Below, one piece after another: positions 1 through 11,399 of a DNA stretch of 64,000 bases. Origin of the DNA: Cymbidium sinense (Eukaryota > Streptophyta > Magnoliopsida > Asparagales > Orchidaceae). The DNA lies in NCBI GenBank assembly GCA_021442155.1, contig CM038214.1:25599450-25663449 (forward strand), read 5' to 3'. A program made the translations under genes and the position numbers. The number at the start of each line of letters is the position of its first letter. Position 1 is the first letter of the stretch. The notes below the pieces were generated by a model that had not been told where the DNA came from, did not search any database, and worked only from the letters and a program-made list of their open reading frames with translations.

Positions 1-1089
1 TAACCGCAACTTCGCATTATGCTCTATTATTATCTTGCTACCCACAACTATCCTTAATGATGGGAGTTGGATTTCTAATGGTAGAATGGCTTTGGACCCA
101 TGCACTAAAGAGAAAGAGCATACTGAGTTTGAGTTATATATATGGTGCAGTAGGCCCACAAGGCTTCAACTAATTGCATATGCCACTGTCACTTGTTGTT
201 GTCGAGTTTCTTCTTTAGTATTTGGATGAGAGTTTTGTTGAAGTCTTCTGCTAAGCTATTTGCTCTCAAATAGTTGATGGTAGAATATCTCAAATCTATG
301 ATGTGCCTCCGGGAAAAGTTGTTGATCTCGATACTCTTGAATGTAGTACCATTATCAGATATAATTCATCAGGGCACTCTGAACATATATATGATATGGT
401 TCTTAAAAAATTGGAGCACATGCTACACTGTGACCTCTCTGAGTGGAATCACCTTTGCCCATTTGGAAAAGTAGTCAGTAGCAGCTAAGATGAACTGATG
501 ACCCTTGGAAGAAGGAGGATCAATTAGACCCACTATGTCAGTGCCCTAACACTTGAATGGCCATGAGGCCCATGTAGGAAGTAGATTATTGGGTGGTTGG
601 TGTAGGACCTCACCGTGTATTTGACATTAGTGGAATCACCTAGTCATATCCATGCAATCTTTGATCATCGATGACTAGTAGTATCCTAGTCTCTTGATCT
701 TGGATTTCATATTGGAACCAAATTGGTTGGTTCCACATAATCTTCAGTGTACCTTGGTCATGATCTTATAGGCTTCATGCTTGTCTAAACAACATAACCA
801 CATATGATCGAAAGACTTCCAGTACAAGACACCATCCATAAGATTGTAGGAAAGTGCTCTCTACTTCATTTGATGGGCATAGGACTTCTCTTGAGGTAAT
901 TTGCCTATATTTAGGTAATCCATGAAAGGTTTCCTCTAAATTAACCCATCATCCTTCTTGGAAATGTCAACCTCCCCTTCAAGAGAGTACTTTTTGATGA
1001 GTTCAATATCAATAAGGGATAAAACTTGTCTATTTCCCACCTATATTGATATGGACTCATCCTCAGGACATGCTAACTCATTGGCAAGC
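1..1089 (-). pseudogene. Ty3/gypsy integrase remnant (gypsy copy A)
   Basis: Minus-strand decayed integrase of a Ty3/gypsy LTR retrotransposon, which in life joins cDNA to host DNA. Frame by frame I read, from high to low coordinates, a linker with the phrase LMDGVLYWKSF at about 860-825, a degenerate H2C2 zinc-binding region at about 750-620, and the catalytic core. The core retains TDIVG near 531-544, DYFSKWA near 470, SDNGTTF near 340-358 and AEDFNKTL near 230-257, so all three DDE acidic positions are still visible. A C-terminal stretch resembling ALWAY...T...TQ runs into the window edge. Several in-frame stops and frameshifts make it non-functional. The 46000-46400 fragment overlaps its last 140 bases. 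It continues the pol gene at 1090-4325 without a break. Confidence 0.85.
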
Positions 1090-1490
1090 TTGGCTAAAGA
1101 ATATTCTACGATGTTCTCTCCTCAAGAAATCTTATAAATGGTAACCTTTGGGATTTGGTCCAATAACTCCATGGTGTACTTGTGGTAGTGATGGAGCTTG
1201 GGCTTTATAACCTTATAGGACCCAACAATTTGGTTGATAACTAGCTAAGAATCCCAGAAGATATTGATGTTTTGGATGCTTAGGGTAATGGCTAACTCCA
1301 AACTGATAATCAGAGCCTCATAGTCAACTTCGTTGTTGGTGCAAGGATTGAACAGATGATATGAGAATTTCATCATATCGTGGCCTGAAGTTAAGAGAAC
1401 TATGCCTACCCTTTCTTTTCTTGGAATAGTAGATTGTGGTTCTTCTCCTCTTTGAGAGGAAGCCATACCATCAAAGTACATCTCCAAGTT
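1090..1490 (-). pseudogene. Additional (archaeal-type) RNase H of gypsy copy A
   Basis: Minus-strand RNase H domain lying between the native Ty3 RNase H and the integrase. Visible landmarks are YFDGMAS at the start, GIVLLTS, then CTNNEVDYEALI (canonical plant form CTNNEAEYEALI) and NIFWDS, where an Asp matches the usual GDS position. Downstream ...SLAKLANELAC matches the end of the domain. A second RNase H in this position is the published hallmark of the Tat lineage of plant Ty3/gypsy elements; assignment of this copy to Tat is my inference from domain order. An extra insertion after the first strand and a stop after the third acidic residue show decay. Paralogous fragments lie at 14290-14760 and at the 52.2-kb junction. 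Confidence 0.82.
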
Positions 1491-2111
1491 ATGAATGCTA
1501 GTATCTCATAAGTACATCATTTATTCATCAGGGAAATAATCATTAAGAGAAAAGTCAGCAGAAAGTGGATATGGTGCTATGAAATTCGCTAGCGCTTGTC
1601 CTTTCACTGCATGGAGGGGTATGAAGGTAATGTCAAACTGTGAGAGGATCATGGACCATCGTACCAATCATCCGATTAGCATCGGTCATGTCTTGAGATA
1701 CTGTAGTGAATTGATCATAGAGATAAAGTTCACCATATGAGAAAGCATGTAGTGTTGTAGCTTTTGTGATGTAAATATTAAAGCTATGCAGCACTTCTCA
1801 ATGTGTGGATAATTAGATTCAGCAAGGATTAGATGATGGCTGAGGTAGTAGAGTGCATTTTTCATCCCTTTGTCTTTTACTAGGGCCAACAAAGCACTAA
1901 GGGAGTCATCTAACATAGCAGTGTAAAGTATAAGGAGCTTTCCTGGGATAGGGGCTACTAGAATCGATGGCATCATTAGGTAATGGTTAATGTCTTCAAA
2001 GACATGCTCACACTTATCATCCACGTTGAACTTTGCATCTTTTTTGACAAGTGCTGAGAATGACTGACATCTTCTCGATAGGTTGGATATAAAGCATCTT
2101 AGATATGTCAA
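1491..2111 (-). pseudogene. Native Ty3 RNase H and tether of gypsy copy A
   Basis: Minus-strand region between RT and the second RNase H. The long open stretch at 1686-2111 begins with the phrase YLRCFISNLSRRCQ and contains LILYTAMLDDSLSALLA, YYLSHHL, ESNYPHIEK and KLQHYML, all standard landmarks of the RT connection and RNase H of plant gypsy elements. It then continues in another frame through LSQFDITFIP and KGQALANF, the tether that precedes the additional RNase H. The paralogue at 15018-15300 is shorter. Frameshifts separate the pieces, so it cannot be translated as one protein. Confidence 0.83.
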
Positions 2112-3100
2112 CCACCCTTAGAATGATTTGAGTTGAGTTAATCTTTTAGGGGGTGGAATTTCTAATATCTCTATGATCTTCTCTGGATGATTTCAATTCC
2201 CTGGTGTTAGACAACAAACCCAAGGAATTTCCCTAAAGCTACTCCAAATGCACACTTCAAGGGGTTCATTTTGAGATTAATTTATTTTAACTATTCAAAA
2301 ACTACTCTCAAGTCAAAGAGATAGTCTTCCTTTTCTCTACTTTTGACTATGAGATCATCGACATAGAACTTAACTTGATGTGAATGAGTTCATCAGAGTC
2401 TTATCCACTGGTATGTAGCACCATCATTTTAAGGTCGAAATACATGATCATATAGCAAAAGATTCAATGAGTTCTAAAAGTAGTGTTTCTTATCTTGGGG
2501 CCAAATTTATTTGGTTATATCCAAATGAGCCATCCATGAAATAGAAGACTGCATGAGATGAGGCAATGTCCACCATCAGCTCTGGGATTAGTAGTGGAAA
2601 TTCTTTTCTTGGACATGCCTTATTTGAACTTCTAAAATCAATGCATATGTGAATTTGGTCATTCATTTTCTTAACTGGGATGACATTGGCTAACCAGGTA
2701 GGGTATTTTTCTTTTCAGATGAAGCCAACATTGATTAGTTTCTTAACTTTATAAATAGCCTATTGTTCTATGTCTAATCAAATGTATCTAGGAGTTTGCT
2801 TGATAGGGTTAGCAGTAGGCTCTATTTCTAGTTTATGGAATGCTATGACAAGAGCCATTCCAAGCATCTCCTCATAATTCCATGCACAACATTCCTTAAA
2901 CTCAGTCTATAGCCTAACTTGGTCATTTGTTTTAATTTTATTCAATAAAGAACTGATGTATATCGAGCGTGGATCTTCTTCAATTCCTATGTCGATTTCA
3001 TTGAGCTCGTCAATGGTTGACTTGTTCTCTTCTTTGAACTTTGGTGGTGCATCTTTGACATCAAAATCATCTGGATCATCTAAAGTTTAACAGCTCCTCA
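2112..3100 (-). pseudogene. Reverse transcriptase of gypsy copy A
   Basis: Minus-strand RT domain in several frames. The catalytic motif reads YVDDLIVK (codons for YVDD at 2353-2365). Upstream are FMDGSFGYNQI (first catalytic Asp region, near 2525-2560), a DFRSSNKACP-like stretch near 2650, and the N-terminal hydrophobic FAWSY region best seen in the paralogue at 53615-53857. Catalytic aspartates are recognisable but the frame is broken by several indels. It is flanked by RNase H below and the PR-RT linker above, which is the normal gypsy order PR-RT-RH-aRH-IN. Confidence 0.82.
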
Positions 3101-3980
3101 CAAGAGTTAATCTGATTTGAAAAGAACCTTTATAGATTCCAAATGATTAGTGATGACTAAGTAGTAATCGTTATCATTGATTGGACCCACATCGAATCTT
3201 AGTCTTGGTCTTGATTGAGAGGTTTTGAATTTGTTCTTCCATATTATTTTGAAGTAGTCTGACTTATGCTTTGACCAAGTATGTGGGATTAACCCTTTCT
3301 TTTCTAAATTATGAACACAAGGCAAGTACCAATCAAAAGGTAATTCTATTAAATCTTTATATGAATCATCCTCAAGTTCTAAATCAACTTCTTGACTTGA
3401 GGATGATGCTTCTAGAAAGAACCTCTTAGTCTTCACACCTATGGATGACTTAGGTGCTTCCTTAACTACCAAACCCTCAACTTTTGAGAGGAAAGTGGGC
3501 TTAGAGCTAAGGTTCCCAATTGATGCCTAACTGTTTCACATATAGACTTGGATATAGCTATGCTTTTATTTGGACCTCGGTCTTCATGGCTATCTGGTTT
3601 AAGTGTCACCTCTAAGGGAATCTACTCTTGAGAAGAGTTATTGGTGCTAACCATATAAGACTCATCCCATGAACTAGATTTTAAGTATATATGAATAGCA
3701 GGTGTACTCCTTTGTAGCTGGGACATATCTTTTATTGGGAGGCAAATAATGATATTTTCCACCCCTAGGACTACCTCTAAACTGGCCTCTTCAGCTTCTT
3801 GGTGGAGGTCAAGTCATCCTACCCATATGTTCGAATAGAGTAATGAACTATGGGTAGAATCTAAAGTCAGGCTCCACTTCCTCCTCCAAGTCTATTTTCG
3901 CTCCCTTATATTTTTATTTTCATTTTATCTTATCTTATCTTTTTCTTTTCTTTTCTCTTTCTCTTTCTTTTTCTTTTTCT
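3101..3980 (-). pseudogene. Protease-RT linker of gypsy copy A
   Basis: Minus-strand coding-like region between protease and RT. The best open stretch, 3107-3472, encodes 121 residues, with an acidic segment (SSSSQEVDLELEDDSYKDL) followed by a conserved-looking block with PFDWYLP and KKGLIPHTWSKHKSDY. The same block can be read in the 53.9-54.2-kb paralogue, so it belonged to the element's polyprotein. I do not recognise a catalytic domain here. The stretch 3480-3980 keeps only short fragments and ends in a pyrimidine-rich (CTTTT)n tract at 3915-3990 that is also present in copy B (54650-54718). Confidence 0.6.
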
Positions 3981-4325
3981 TTTTTTATTTTCTAGCTTTT
4001 CCAAGTTCACGAGAATAGACTTGTTGATTTTGAGGGAGGTAGTAAGCCACAATCTTATATATGCCAACTTCGTGAACTATAAATGGCTTGAGATCTCCTT
4101 TAACATAATAGACGATCCCACCTCTCACAAAATTCACAAGCTGACGTAGAGAGGATGGAACTATGTTGTTCTCATGTATCCATGGTCTTCTAAGCAAATC
4201 ATTGAAAGATGTATCTAAGTATACAATGTGAAACTTGGTTTCGGTCTCCTAATCATCTATCTCAAGGGCAACACTATGGAGCCTAAGGCCTGTTGACCTC
4301 AATTTTGGAGTGCATATTCAATCTT
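3981..4325 (-). pseudogene. C-terminal half of gypsy protease, copy A
   Basis: Minus-strand retropepsin C-terminal half. The marker phrase is RRPWIHENNIVPSS (family form LGRPWIH), preceded in frame by LHSVALEIDD and FHIVYLDTSFNDLL. The N-terminal half with the catalytic Asp is missing here: coding similarity stops near 4326 and AT-rich non-coding DNA follows. The same break occurs in copy B at about 55034. The missing half of an equivalent protease is found at 62525-62760, on the far side of the interrupting block. Confidence 0.8.
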
Positions 4326-7300
4326 CCCATCTTAGACATAGGAGTCTTCTAGACACTAAGACTTCCCTAGTCATAAGACACTTCTAACTATTAGGTAAAC
4401 ACTTAACCTAAGCTTAAAGACTTAGAAGGGTTAACCATAGGATTAAGTTATGCCTTAGGGATTAGGATAATCCATCTACCCTACAACCCAAATCCAATCC
4501 ATGTTCACCTTCTTAAACCAAACCTCAAGTTCAATTCAAACATTAAATTTAAATCCAAATCCAAACCCAAATTCCAAAACCAAATGATTGAATCCCATGA
4601 TCAAATCCAAACTTGAAACCCTCCTAAGCCATATGACCTATCCCATGGACTTAGCCAAATATTAATCCAAATCAATCAAAATCAATTGATTTTCTTAAAA
4701 TAAATTTATATCTTCAATCATATTCCTAAATATAAATCAAATCTATATTCAAATGATCAAAACTAAATCAAACTAAATCAAACTACATCAAATTAAATCA
4801 AAACACTTCCTAAGCCATATGAACTATCCCATGGACTTAGCTAAATATTAATCCAAATCAAATCAAACTCAATTGATTTTCTCATAAATTAGTCATATTT
4901 TCAATCATCTTCACAAATTTAAATGAATATACATTTAAATCATCAAAACTAAATCAAACCAAATCAAAATCCAAACCTAAGCCACATGACCCAACTCTAT
5001 GGACTTAGCCAAATTCCTTCATTCCAAAACCCAAATTCAATTGATTTTCTCATCAATCAATCATACCTTTAATCATATTAACAAATATAAATAAAATTTA
5101 CAATCATCAAGCCAAACAAAATTAACCCAAGTCAAACCAAACTTAACCCTTTTGACTTGAAATGTTCAAATGAAACAAAACCCATTTGAACCCAAGTTAC
5201 TGTAATTGAATTTATATATCAATCCCAAATCCATATATAAACTCAACTAAATCAAACTCAACCCAAAATCATGCCAACTAAACCCAATTGGTCCACTTGA
5301 CCCAAAGTACCCAATTTGACTTATTGGAGCCAAGTTTTAATTCTACCCAAATTTGATTGAACCAAGCCCATCAAAACCTCCCATCATGATTGTTGATCAT
5401 CTTAGGTTGATCAATTATCATAAATTGGGTAAAAACAAGTTAATTTGGACATTTGACCAAGTCAACCCCTTAACCCATTTAAACCCAAACTAGCCAAATT
5501 GCAACCTAAGCCAAATCCCTTGAAACTAATGATTCATACCAAATCAAAATCAATATTTGAATATGACCTGACCTTCAATTAAGTCAAATAAAACCCAATT
5601 GGCCTTCTTGGCCAAAGTTGACCCAAATTGACCTAAAAGACCAAATTGGGTCATATCAAAATATAAACCAAATTGATTGCAACTAATGGCTCATGTTCAT
5701 TCCAAATTGATTGTTGAACTTGACCAAATCCCTTATTGGACCTAATTGACCTAATTAGCCCAAATTGACCTAAAGGTTCAAGTTGTCCTAAATTAAAACC
5801 AAATCCAAATTAATTGAAATCAAATTCTACAATCATCTTCAATTGGTCAACTTAACATAAACCAACACCCAACACAAGCCAATTTGGCCAATTTGGTCAA
5901 ATTGGTCAACATAACTCATTTGACCCAAATGAATTCAAATGAGCTAAGATAAAATCTAAGCCAAACAAAACCAAACCAATTGAACCAAAACATGCCAAAT
6001 GATCATATGAACTTGATCCAACATTTGGTTTAACCCAATTTAACTAATTGGTCAACTTGATCCAACCTAACCCAATTTGACCTAAATGAGTCAAATTGAG
6101 CCAAACCTAACCAAATCGACTCCAATTGACTTGAAATTTGGCTAACCACTTTTGCTCATTTCAAATCTGACTAAATCAAATCTAATGCTAAATGATCATT
6201 CTTCCCTTGGATCAAAGGCATCACATAAGACAAATCACTAATGTAAGTGGTCATCTCCATTCTTTGGCCACTTGGTACTCTCCCAATGGTCCACCTAGGT
6301 ACCTAGGATACTTTCTAACCTGACCTAATGGGTGGTTGGGTCAGCCATGTCCCATAGGAAGTGAAATCACCTCACCCTCCCCATTATAGCATTTGAAACC
6401 CATAGGGCACCCATGATTCCCACTTAGTATCCGCCTCCATACCTTCAACCAACCAAGCTTAGCCTACTCACCTCCTCCCTGCCACCCACGACTCCCTGAG
6501 TTGGCCAGACAGCCACTAGAAGCCAAAATTGATCCCACTGTCTGATCAAGATGAAGGGGGTATACACCCCCTCATTTCCACTCAAACACATAGAAAAATC
6601 ATTCCTCGGAGCCTACCCAAGACGAGCCACTAGAGCCATTCCCTAAGCTCCCAAGCTCATTCCTCGATCATAAAATTCCATTCCCATCCATCTCAAAATA
6701 GGACACTCCCATTTTCAACCAAACTTCTCCATTTCTCCATCAAATTCAAATTAACTTTGCACGCACCTTCCCTAGGCCTCATCGAGCAAGAACCAATCAT
6801 CTCCCAAGCTTCTCGAGCACCAGAGGTGGGTCTTTAATCAAAGCTGAGATCCAAATCATTGGTTCATGGCCTTTCGAGTGAACATCGAGGAATTGATCCA
6901 ATTGCTTCATCTCCACTAGGTGAAGCTTCTTCAATCATTAAATCTGTCAGTCTTGAGCTCTATCGAGGTATATGGGTTGGATATTTTTGAAGAAAACTTG
7001 CATCTCATGTGATCTTGATCATTGGATCCCCTCTGATTGATGTTGTGAAGGTGTGGAATCCTTTTGGAGTTGATCCGAGCTCAGGTAAGCTCGGATAAAG
7101 TGAGCAATGGTGAATGGAATGCATTCTCCCTCACTCACGTGATGTTAGATCATGCACCATCTGTTCCACATGATCGAAATTGAAGGTCTCAATTAGATGC
7201 ACTAGATCGATCTAATTTAATCCTATTAAATTGTAGAATTAATCATAGCCATTCGATCATAGATCAGATAACGAACAAGAAAGCGCATCCGTAGCTGCCA

Positions 7301-8849
7301 CGTAGGCACTGAGTCAGATAAATTTAAGTAGCCAATCCCACGACGCCATGCAGAAAGTGCACTGCATCAACACGCCATGTGGCGTCAATAGGATTAGGCT
7401 TTAATTAGGCTTAATTAATCACTTTTAATGGCTGAAACTTCTAAAAATCATAGAAAATCATAGAGAAATAAACAAATTACAAATAAATACTCATTTTTAA
7501 GATATATTAGAAGAGAATTAATTAAAAATGATCTTAACTAATTTTTAATAGTAATTAAGGTTTAATTAAAGTTTAATTGCAAAATTTATTAGCTTAATTA
7601 CTCCTTAATTGCTTGAGCAATTAATCCCAAAATTTGTGAGTTAATTTAATGGGATGACCTCTGACTCCCATGATTTTCTTGGGATTTATTGCTCTTTAGA
7701 AAAATTTACTATTTAAATCTTAACTACTCTTTTTAAGTTAATTAATGATTAATTAATCTCATGAACAGTAATAAATTGGTTAATTAAGCATATTAATCAT
7801 TGTTCAACACTAAATGAACTAAGGAATAGGGTCGAGACCCATTTCCCTAAGTTCATTTCACCCTTTTTTAAAATGAAATTTATTAAGATTTAACTAATTA
7901 ATTAAATCACTTAATCAAATTGTAATCATAATCACATTAGATCTTAATTAATTAAATCATGGGGAAGACCTTTAGGTGTTTAATAACCTAAAGAAATTTA
8001 AAGAAATTATGGTTAGACCACATGTGTGGGAAAACCATAAGAGAAATTAATTAAGTCCTTTAATCTAATTAACTATTAATAATGAGCCAATTGCATTAGG
8101 CCCCTTTTCTTTCCTAGGATCATTGCAAGTTTATTTTCCATGCATATCATTTTGGCTCATAATTATTTAGTTAATTACTTTAAGGTGACATAGGTAAGGG
8201 TAATTAATTCATCTAATTAAAGGTTCAACTTAATTAACCCATAAAATCAACTTAATTACATTTCCTTAAATTAAATCAAACCACTAATGTGGGAATGGGT
8301 TTAGAAAATTAAGTGATGCTTTCTCTTCTCCTCTTTAAATCAAATTAAATCCAAAACTTAATTAATAAAAAAGCTTTCATTTGCTTTAAGTAATCTTATT
8401 TGATTTGATTATCCTTAAGAACTAGTTTGGTTGAATGAATCACATGCTTATATTCGATTGTCCTCTTTCCAATCATGTTAAATTGGTACATCATTTGAAT
8501 TCATGCATTCATCTTTTCAAAATCAAGTAAAATAAAATTGATTTCCTTTATGTAAGCTTGCATGTGTTGATTTAATTTAATATATGTGTGGCTATCATCA
8601 CTATTAAATCCAAATGTATTTTTTGAAAGCTTAGAAATGAATAATAATATGTGTTATGATTCTAGTTATAAATACATAAGAAATGCATGTGCTTATAGCT
8701 TAAGTATATGAATGTTGAGTTCTCTTTCTTCTATTCATGTGTTGATTTATATAAGATTGAATGCTAATGGGTATATAGTGTGGACATCCTGGGAACACGA
8801 TGCTTCAGCTAGCCCGAAGAAGGTCATTTGATTACCTTACTTCCCTAGT
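4326..8849. repeat. Non-coding block interrupting gypsy protease (copy A)
   Basis: About 4.5 kb with no supportable gene. 4400-6200 is a G-poor degenerate repeat built from CCAAATTGACC/AAATCAAATCC-like words. 6200-7130 is more complex, CT-rich and of 5'-UTR appearance on the plus strand. 7380-8760 is very AT-rich with many TTAATTAA runs. 8771-8849 is one unit of a repeat that is tandem in copy B (59307-59930). The whole block aligns in order with 55039-59390. It resembles a long LTR or non-autonomous LTR element, but I could not find TG...CA ends, a primer-binding site or a polypurine tract, so its class is uncertain. It ends abruptly at a GRP 3'-UTR tail. Confidence 0.65.
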
Positions 8850-8920
8850 TTTTTACTTGGTTGTCGAAATAAAAAAGAAGAAATGTTGAATTTAAATTTC
8901 TTCTCTGTTAAAAAAAAATT
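8850..8920 (+). pseudogene. Truncated GRP 3'-UTR tail
   Basis: A 70-bp piece matching the last part of the GRP modules' 3' UTR (ACTTGGTTG, then AAGAAGAAATGTTGAA, then TTCTCTGTTAAAAAA) with no coding part upstream. It abuts the interrupting block on its left and CCCTAAA repeats on its right. It shows that a recombination junction fell inside a GRP module, leaving only its 3' end next to the array. Confidence 0.75.
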
Positions 8921-10428
8921 AAAACCCTAAACCATAAACTAAAACCATAACCCTAAACCTAAACCCTAAACCCTAAACCCTAAACCTTAAACCCTAAACC
9001 CTAAACCCTAAAACCCTAATCCCTAAACCCTAAATCCTAAAACCTACAACCATAAACCCTAAACCCCAAACCATAAACACTAAACCCTAAACCATAAATC
9101 CTAAACCCTAAACCCTAAACCCTAAAGCCTAAAAACATAAAAACCTAAACCTAAACTAAATAAAACCTAAAAATAAAATATATAAATAAAACCTAAACCT
9201 AAATATAAATAAATAAATAAAATAAATAAAAACCTAAACTAACACCAATACCTAAACCTAAACCTAAACTTAAACTTAAAAATAAAATGAAATAAAATAA
9301 AAAATAAATTAAAATAAAATAAATAAAAACCTAAACTATACTAAAAAATAAAATAAATGTAAAAATATAAAGCTTAAATAAAATAAAAACTAAACATAAA
9401 ATAAAAAATAAAATAAACCTAAAATAAAATAAAATAAAAACTAAATAAAAACCTAAACTTAAAAAATAAACTTAAAAATAAAATAAATTAAACAAAACAA
9501 ACCTAAAATAAACATAGACCTAAACTAAAATAAATAAAACTTAAATTTAAACCTAAAATGAACTAAACCTAAACCCTAAAGTAAATAAAATAAAATAAAC
9601 AAAAATAAACCTAAACCTAAACTAAAAAAAAAACACCTCAAAATAAACCTAAAATAAAAACCTTGAACCTAAACCTAAAAAAATAAAATAAAAACCTAAA
9701 CCTAAATGTAAAAATAAAAAAAATTGTAACCTAAAACATAAAATAAAAATAAAACTAAACAAAATAATAAACATAAACCTAAACCTAAACCTAAAAAATA
9801 AACTAAAATAAAAAACCTAAACTAAAATAAATAAACCTAAAATAAATAAATTAAACTGATAAAAAATAATAAATAAACCAAAAAAAAAATAATAAAATAA
9901 AATAAACTAAAATAAAGAAAAAATAAACTAAATAAATTAAATAAACCTAAACTTACCAGTTTGCTTAATTTAAAAAAACACCCTTAAAACTAAAATCCTA
10001 AACCATAAACCCTAAATTTTAAACCATAAACCCTAAAATAAACCTTAAACCCTAAACCCTAAACCTATAACCATAATAAATCCTAAACCCTAAACCCTAA
10101 ACCCTAAACCCTAACCCTAATCCTAAACCTAAACCCTAAAGCTTAAACCATAAACCCTAAATCCTCAACTAACCCTAAACCCTAAGCTAACCCAAAACCC
10201 AAAACCTAGAACCCTAAACCCTAAAGCCTAAACAATAAACACTAAACCCTAAACCCTAAACCCTTACCGTAAACCCTAAACCCTAAAACCCTAAATCATA
10301 AAACCCTAAACTCTAAACCCTAAACCTGAACTATATTAATCCTAAAAATAAAATAAATAAATAAAACCTAAACATAAATAAAATAATAAAATAAAATAAA
10401 ATAAAAACCTAAACTAAAATCTAAAATA
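8921..10428 (+). repeat. Degenerate telomere-like array, C-rich strand on plus
   Basis: Runs of CCCTAAA at both ends (8930-9130 and 10000-10330) flank a middle part of AAACCT hexamers and AAAAT/AAATAA words. G is nearly absent from the plus strand. Near 9945 is one copy of the recurrent spacer ending TTTGCTTAATTTAAAAAA just before CCCTAAA resumes. Long antisense reading frames rich in F, L, Y and G are artefacts of this repeat. No gene is seen. Confidence 0.9.
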
Positions 10429-10451
10429 GGTTTTTATTTTATTTTATTTTA
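10387..10451. repeat. Perfect 23-nt inverted repeat at array flip point
   Basis: Left arm 10387-10409 and right arm 10429-10451 are exact reverse complements separated by 19 nt. The arms are composed of AAAAT units ending in AACC. To the left the array reads CCCTAAA and to the right TTTAGG on the same strand, so this hairpin marks where the telomere-like array inverts. Confidence 0.85.
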
Positions 10452-10835
10452 GTCTATGTTTTTATTTTATTTTATTTTTTTATTTTATTTAGGTTTAGAT
10501 TTTTTATTTATTTTATTTTAAGTTTTATTTAGTTTAGGTTAGGTTTAGGTTGGGGTTAGTTTTGGGTTTGAGGGTAGGGTAGTGGTAGGTAGGTTGGATT
10601 TAGGGTTTATGGAGGGTTTAGGGAGGGAGGGTTGGGTGAGTGATAGAGGGTTAGGAGGGTTATAGTTTGGGGTATTTAGGTTTAGGGAGTTTTGTAATTT
10701 TCTTAATTTTTTTTTTTTTAAATTAAAAACATTTAGGTTTATTTATTTTTATTTATTTTTTTTTTTATTTAGGTTTAGTTTTATTTATTTAGTTTAGTTT
10801 TTTTATGGAGTGTAATTTTAGTTGTAGAAGTTATA
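10429..10835 (-). repeat. Inverted telomere-like segment, G-rich strand on plus
   Basis: About 400 bp of TTTATTTTA and TTTAGGTTTAGG words, including a G-rich stretch at 10540-10680 with several GGG runs. It is the same repeat family as the left side but in reverse orientation. It ends where a plus-strand LINE fragment begins. No gene is seen. Confidence 0.85.
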
Positions 10836-11345
10836 GTGGTAGTGTTGTGACATTAAGTGAACAAGTCATTAAAATGCAAAATATGTATGTTGTAGGAATG
10901 CATCTATTATGTTGTGTGATAGAAAGTACTGCTTAAGCTTAAGGGAAAATTTTATAAGATGGTGGTAAGACCTGCAATGATTTATGGAGTAGAATGTTGG
11001 CCAATAAAAGAGAAGCATGAGACTAAGTTAAGTGTTACAGAGATGAGGATGCTTAGGTGGATGAGTGGCTTTACTCTTATAGATAAAAGAAAAATGTGTA
11101 TGTTCGGGAAAAAGTTAGAGTAGCTCTAGTGGTAGATAAAATTTGAGAGAGTCGCCTTAGATGGTTTGGCCACATAAAGCGTCGGTTGTCCAATGACCCG
11201 GTTAGGAGAGTAGATGCATTAGAATTTCCTTATGTTAAGGAAGGTAGAGGTAGACCTAAAAAGACATGGCACATCTTTCCTTAATGTCGTACCCGATCAC
11301 CCTAATAAGAATATTTACAGATCTGCGTGGTGTCCCAATAAGGTG
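10836..11345 (+). pseudogene. RTE-type LINE fragment, C-terminal end of ORF2
   Basis: Plus-strand 3' part of an RTE-clade non-LTR retrotransposon ORF2. In one frame from about 10923 I read KLKGKFYKMVVRPAMIYGVE followed by CW, then EMRMLRWMSG, a hallmark C-terminal block of plant RTE LINEs. In other frames come RLSNDPVRRVDALEF and GRGRPKKTW near 11243. The RT catalytic core is absent, so the piece is 5'-truncated. A stop at about 11128 and frameshifts show decay. It lies between the inverted telomere-like segment and a minus-strand L1 piece and does not end in a clear poly(A). Confidence 0.72.
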
Positions 11346-11399
11346 TTATATTTCTATTTTCATTTATCTTGTTTCCCAAAAATGGGATAGACGATGGTA

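Noticed and set aside
274..488. Two overlapping plus-strand frames at the window start
   Set aside because: They are opposite-strand shadows of the gypsy integrase core, whose DDE landmarks are read on the minus strand.
4326..8849. An LTR with defined ends
   Set aside because: I looked for TG...CA termini, a primer-binding site, a polypurine tract and a paired repeat and could not support any, so I describe it only as a non-coding block.
8921..10428. A functional telomere or chromosome end
   Set aside because: Repeats are degenerate, interrupted by other sequence and change orientation; DNA continues on both sides, so this is interstitial or subtelomeric.
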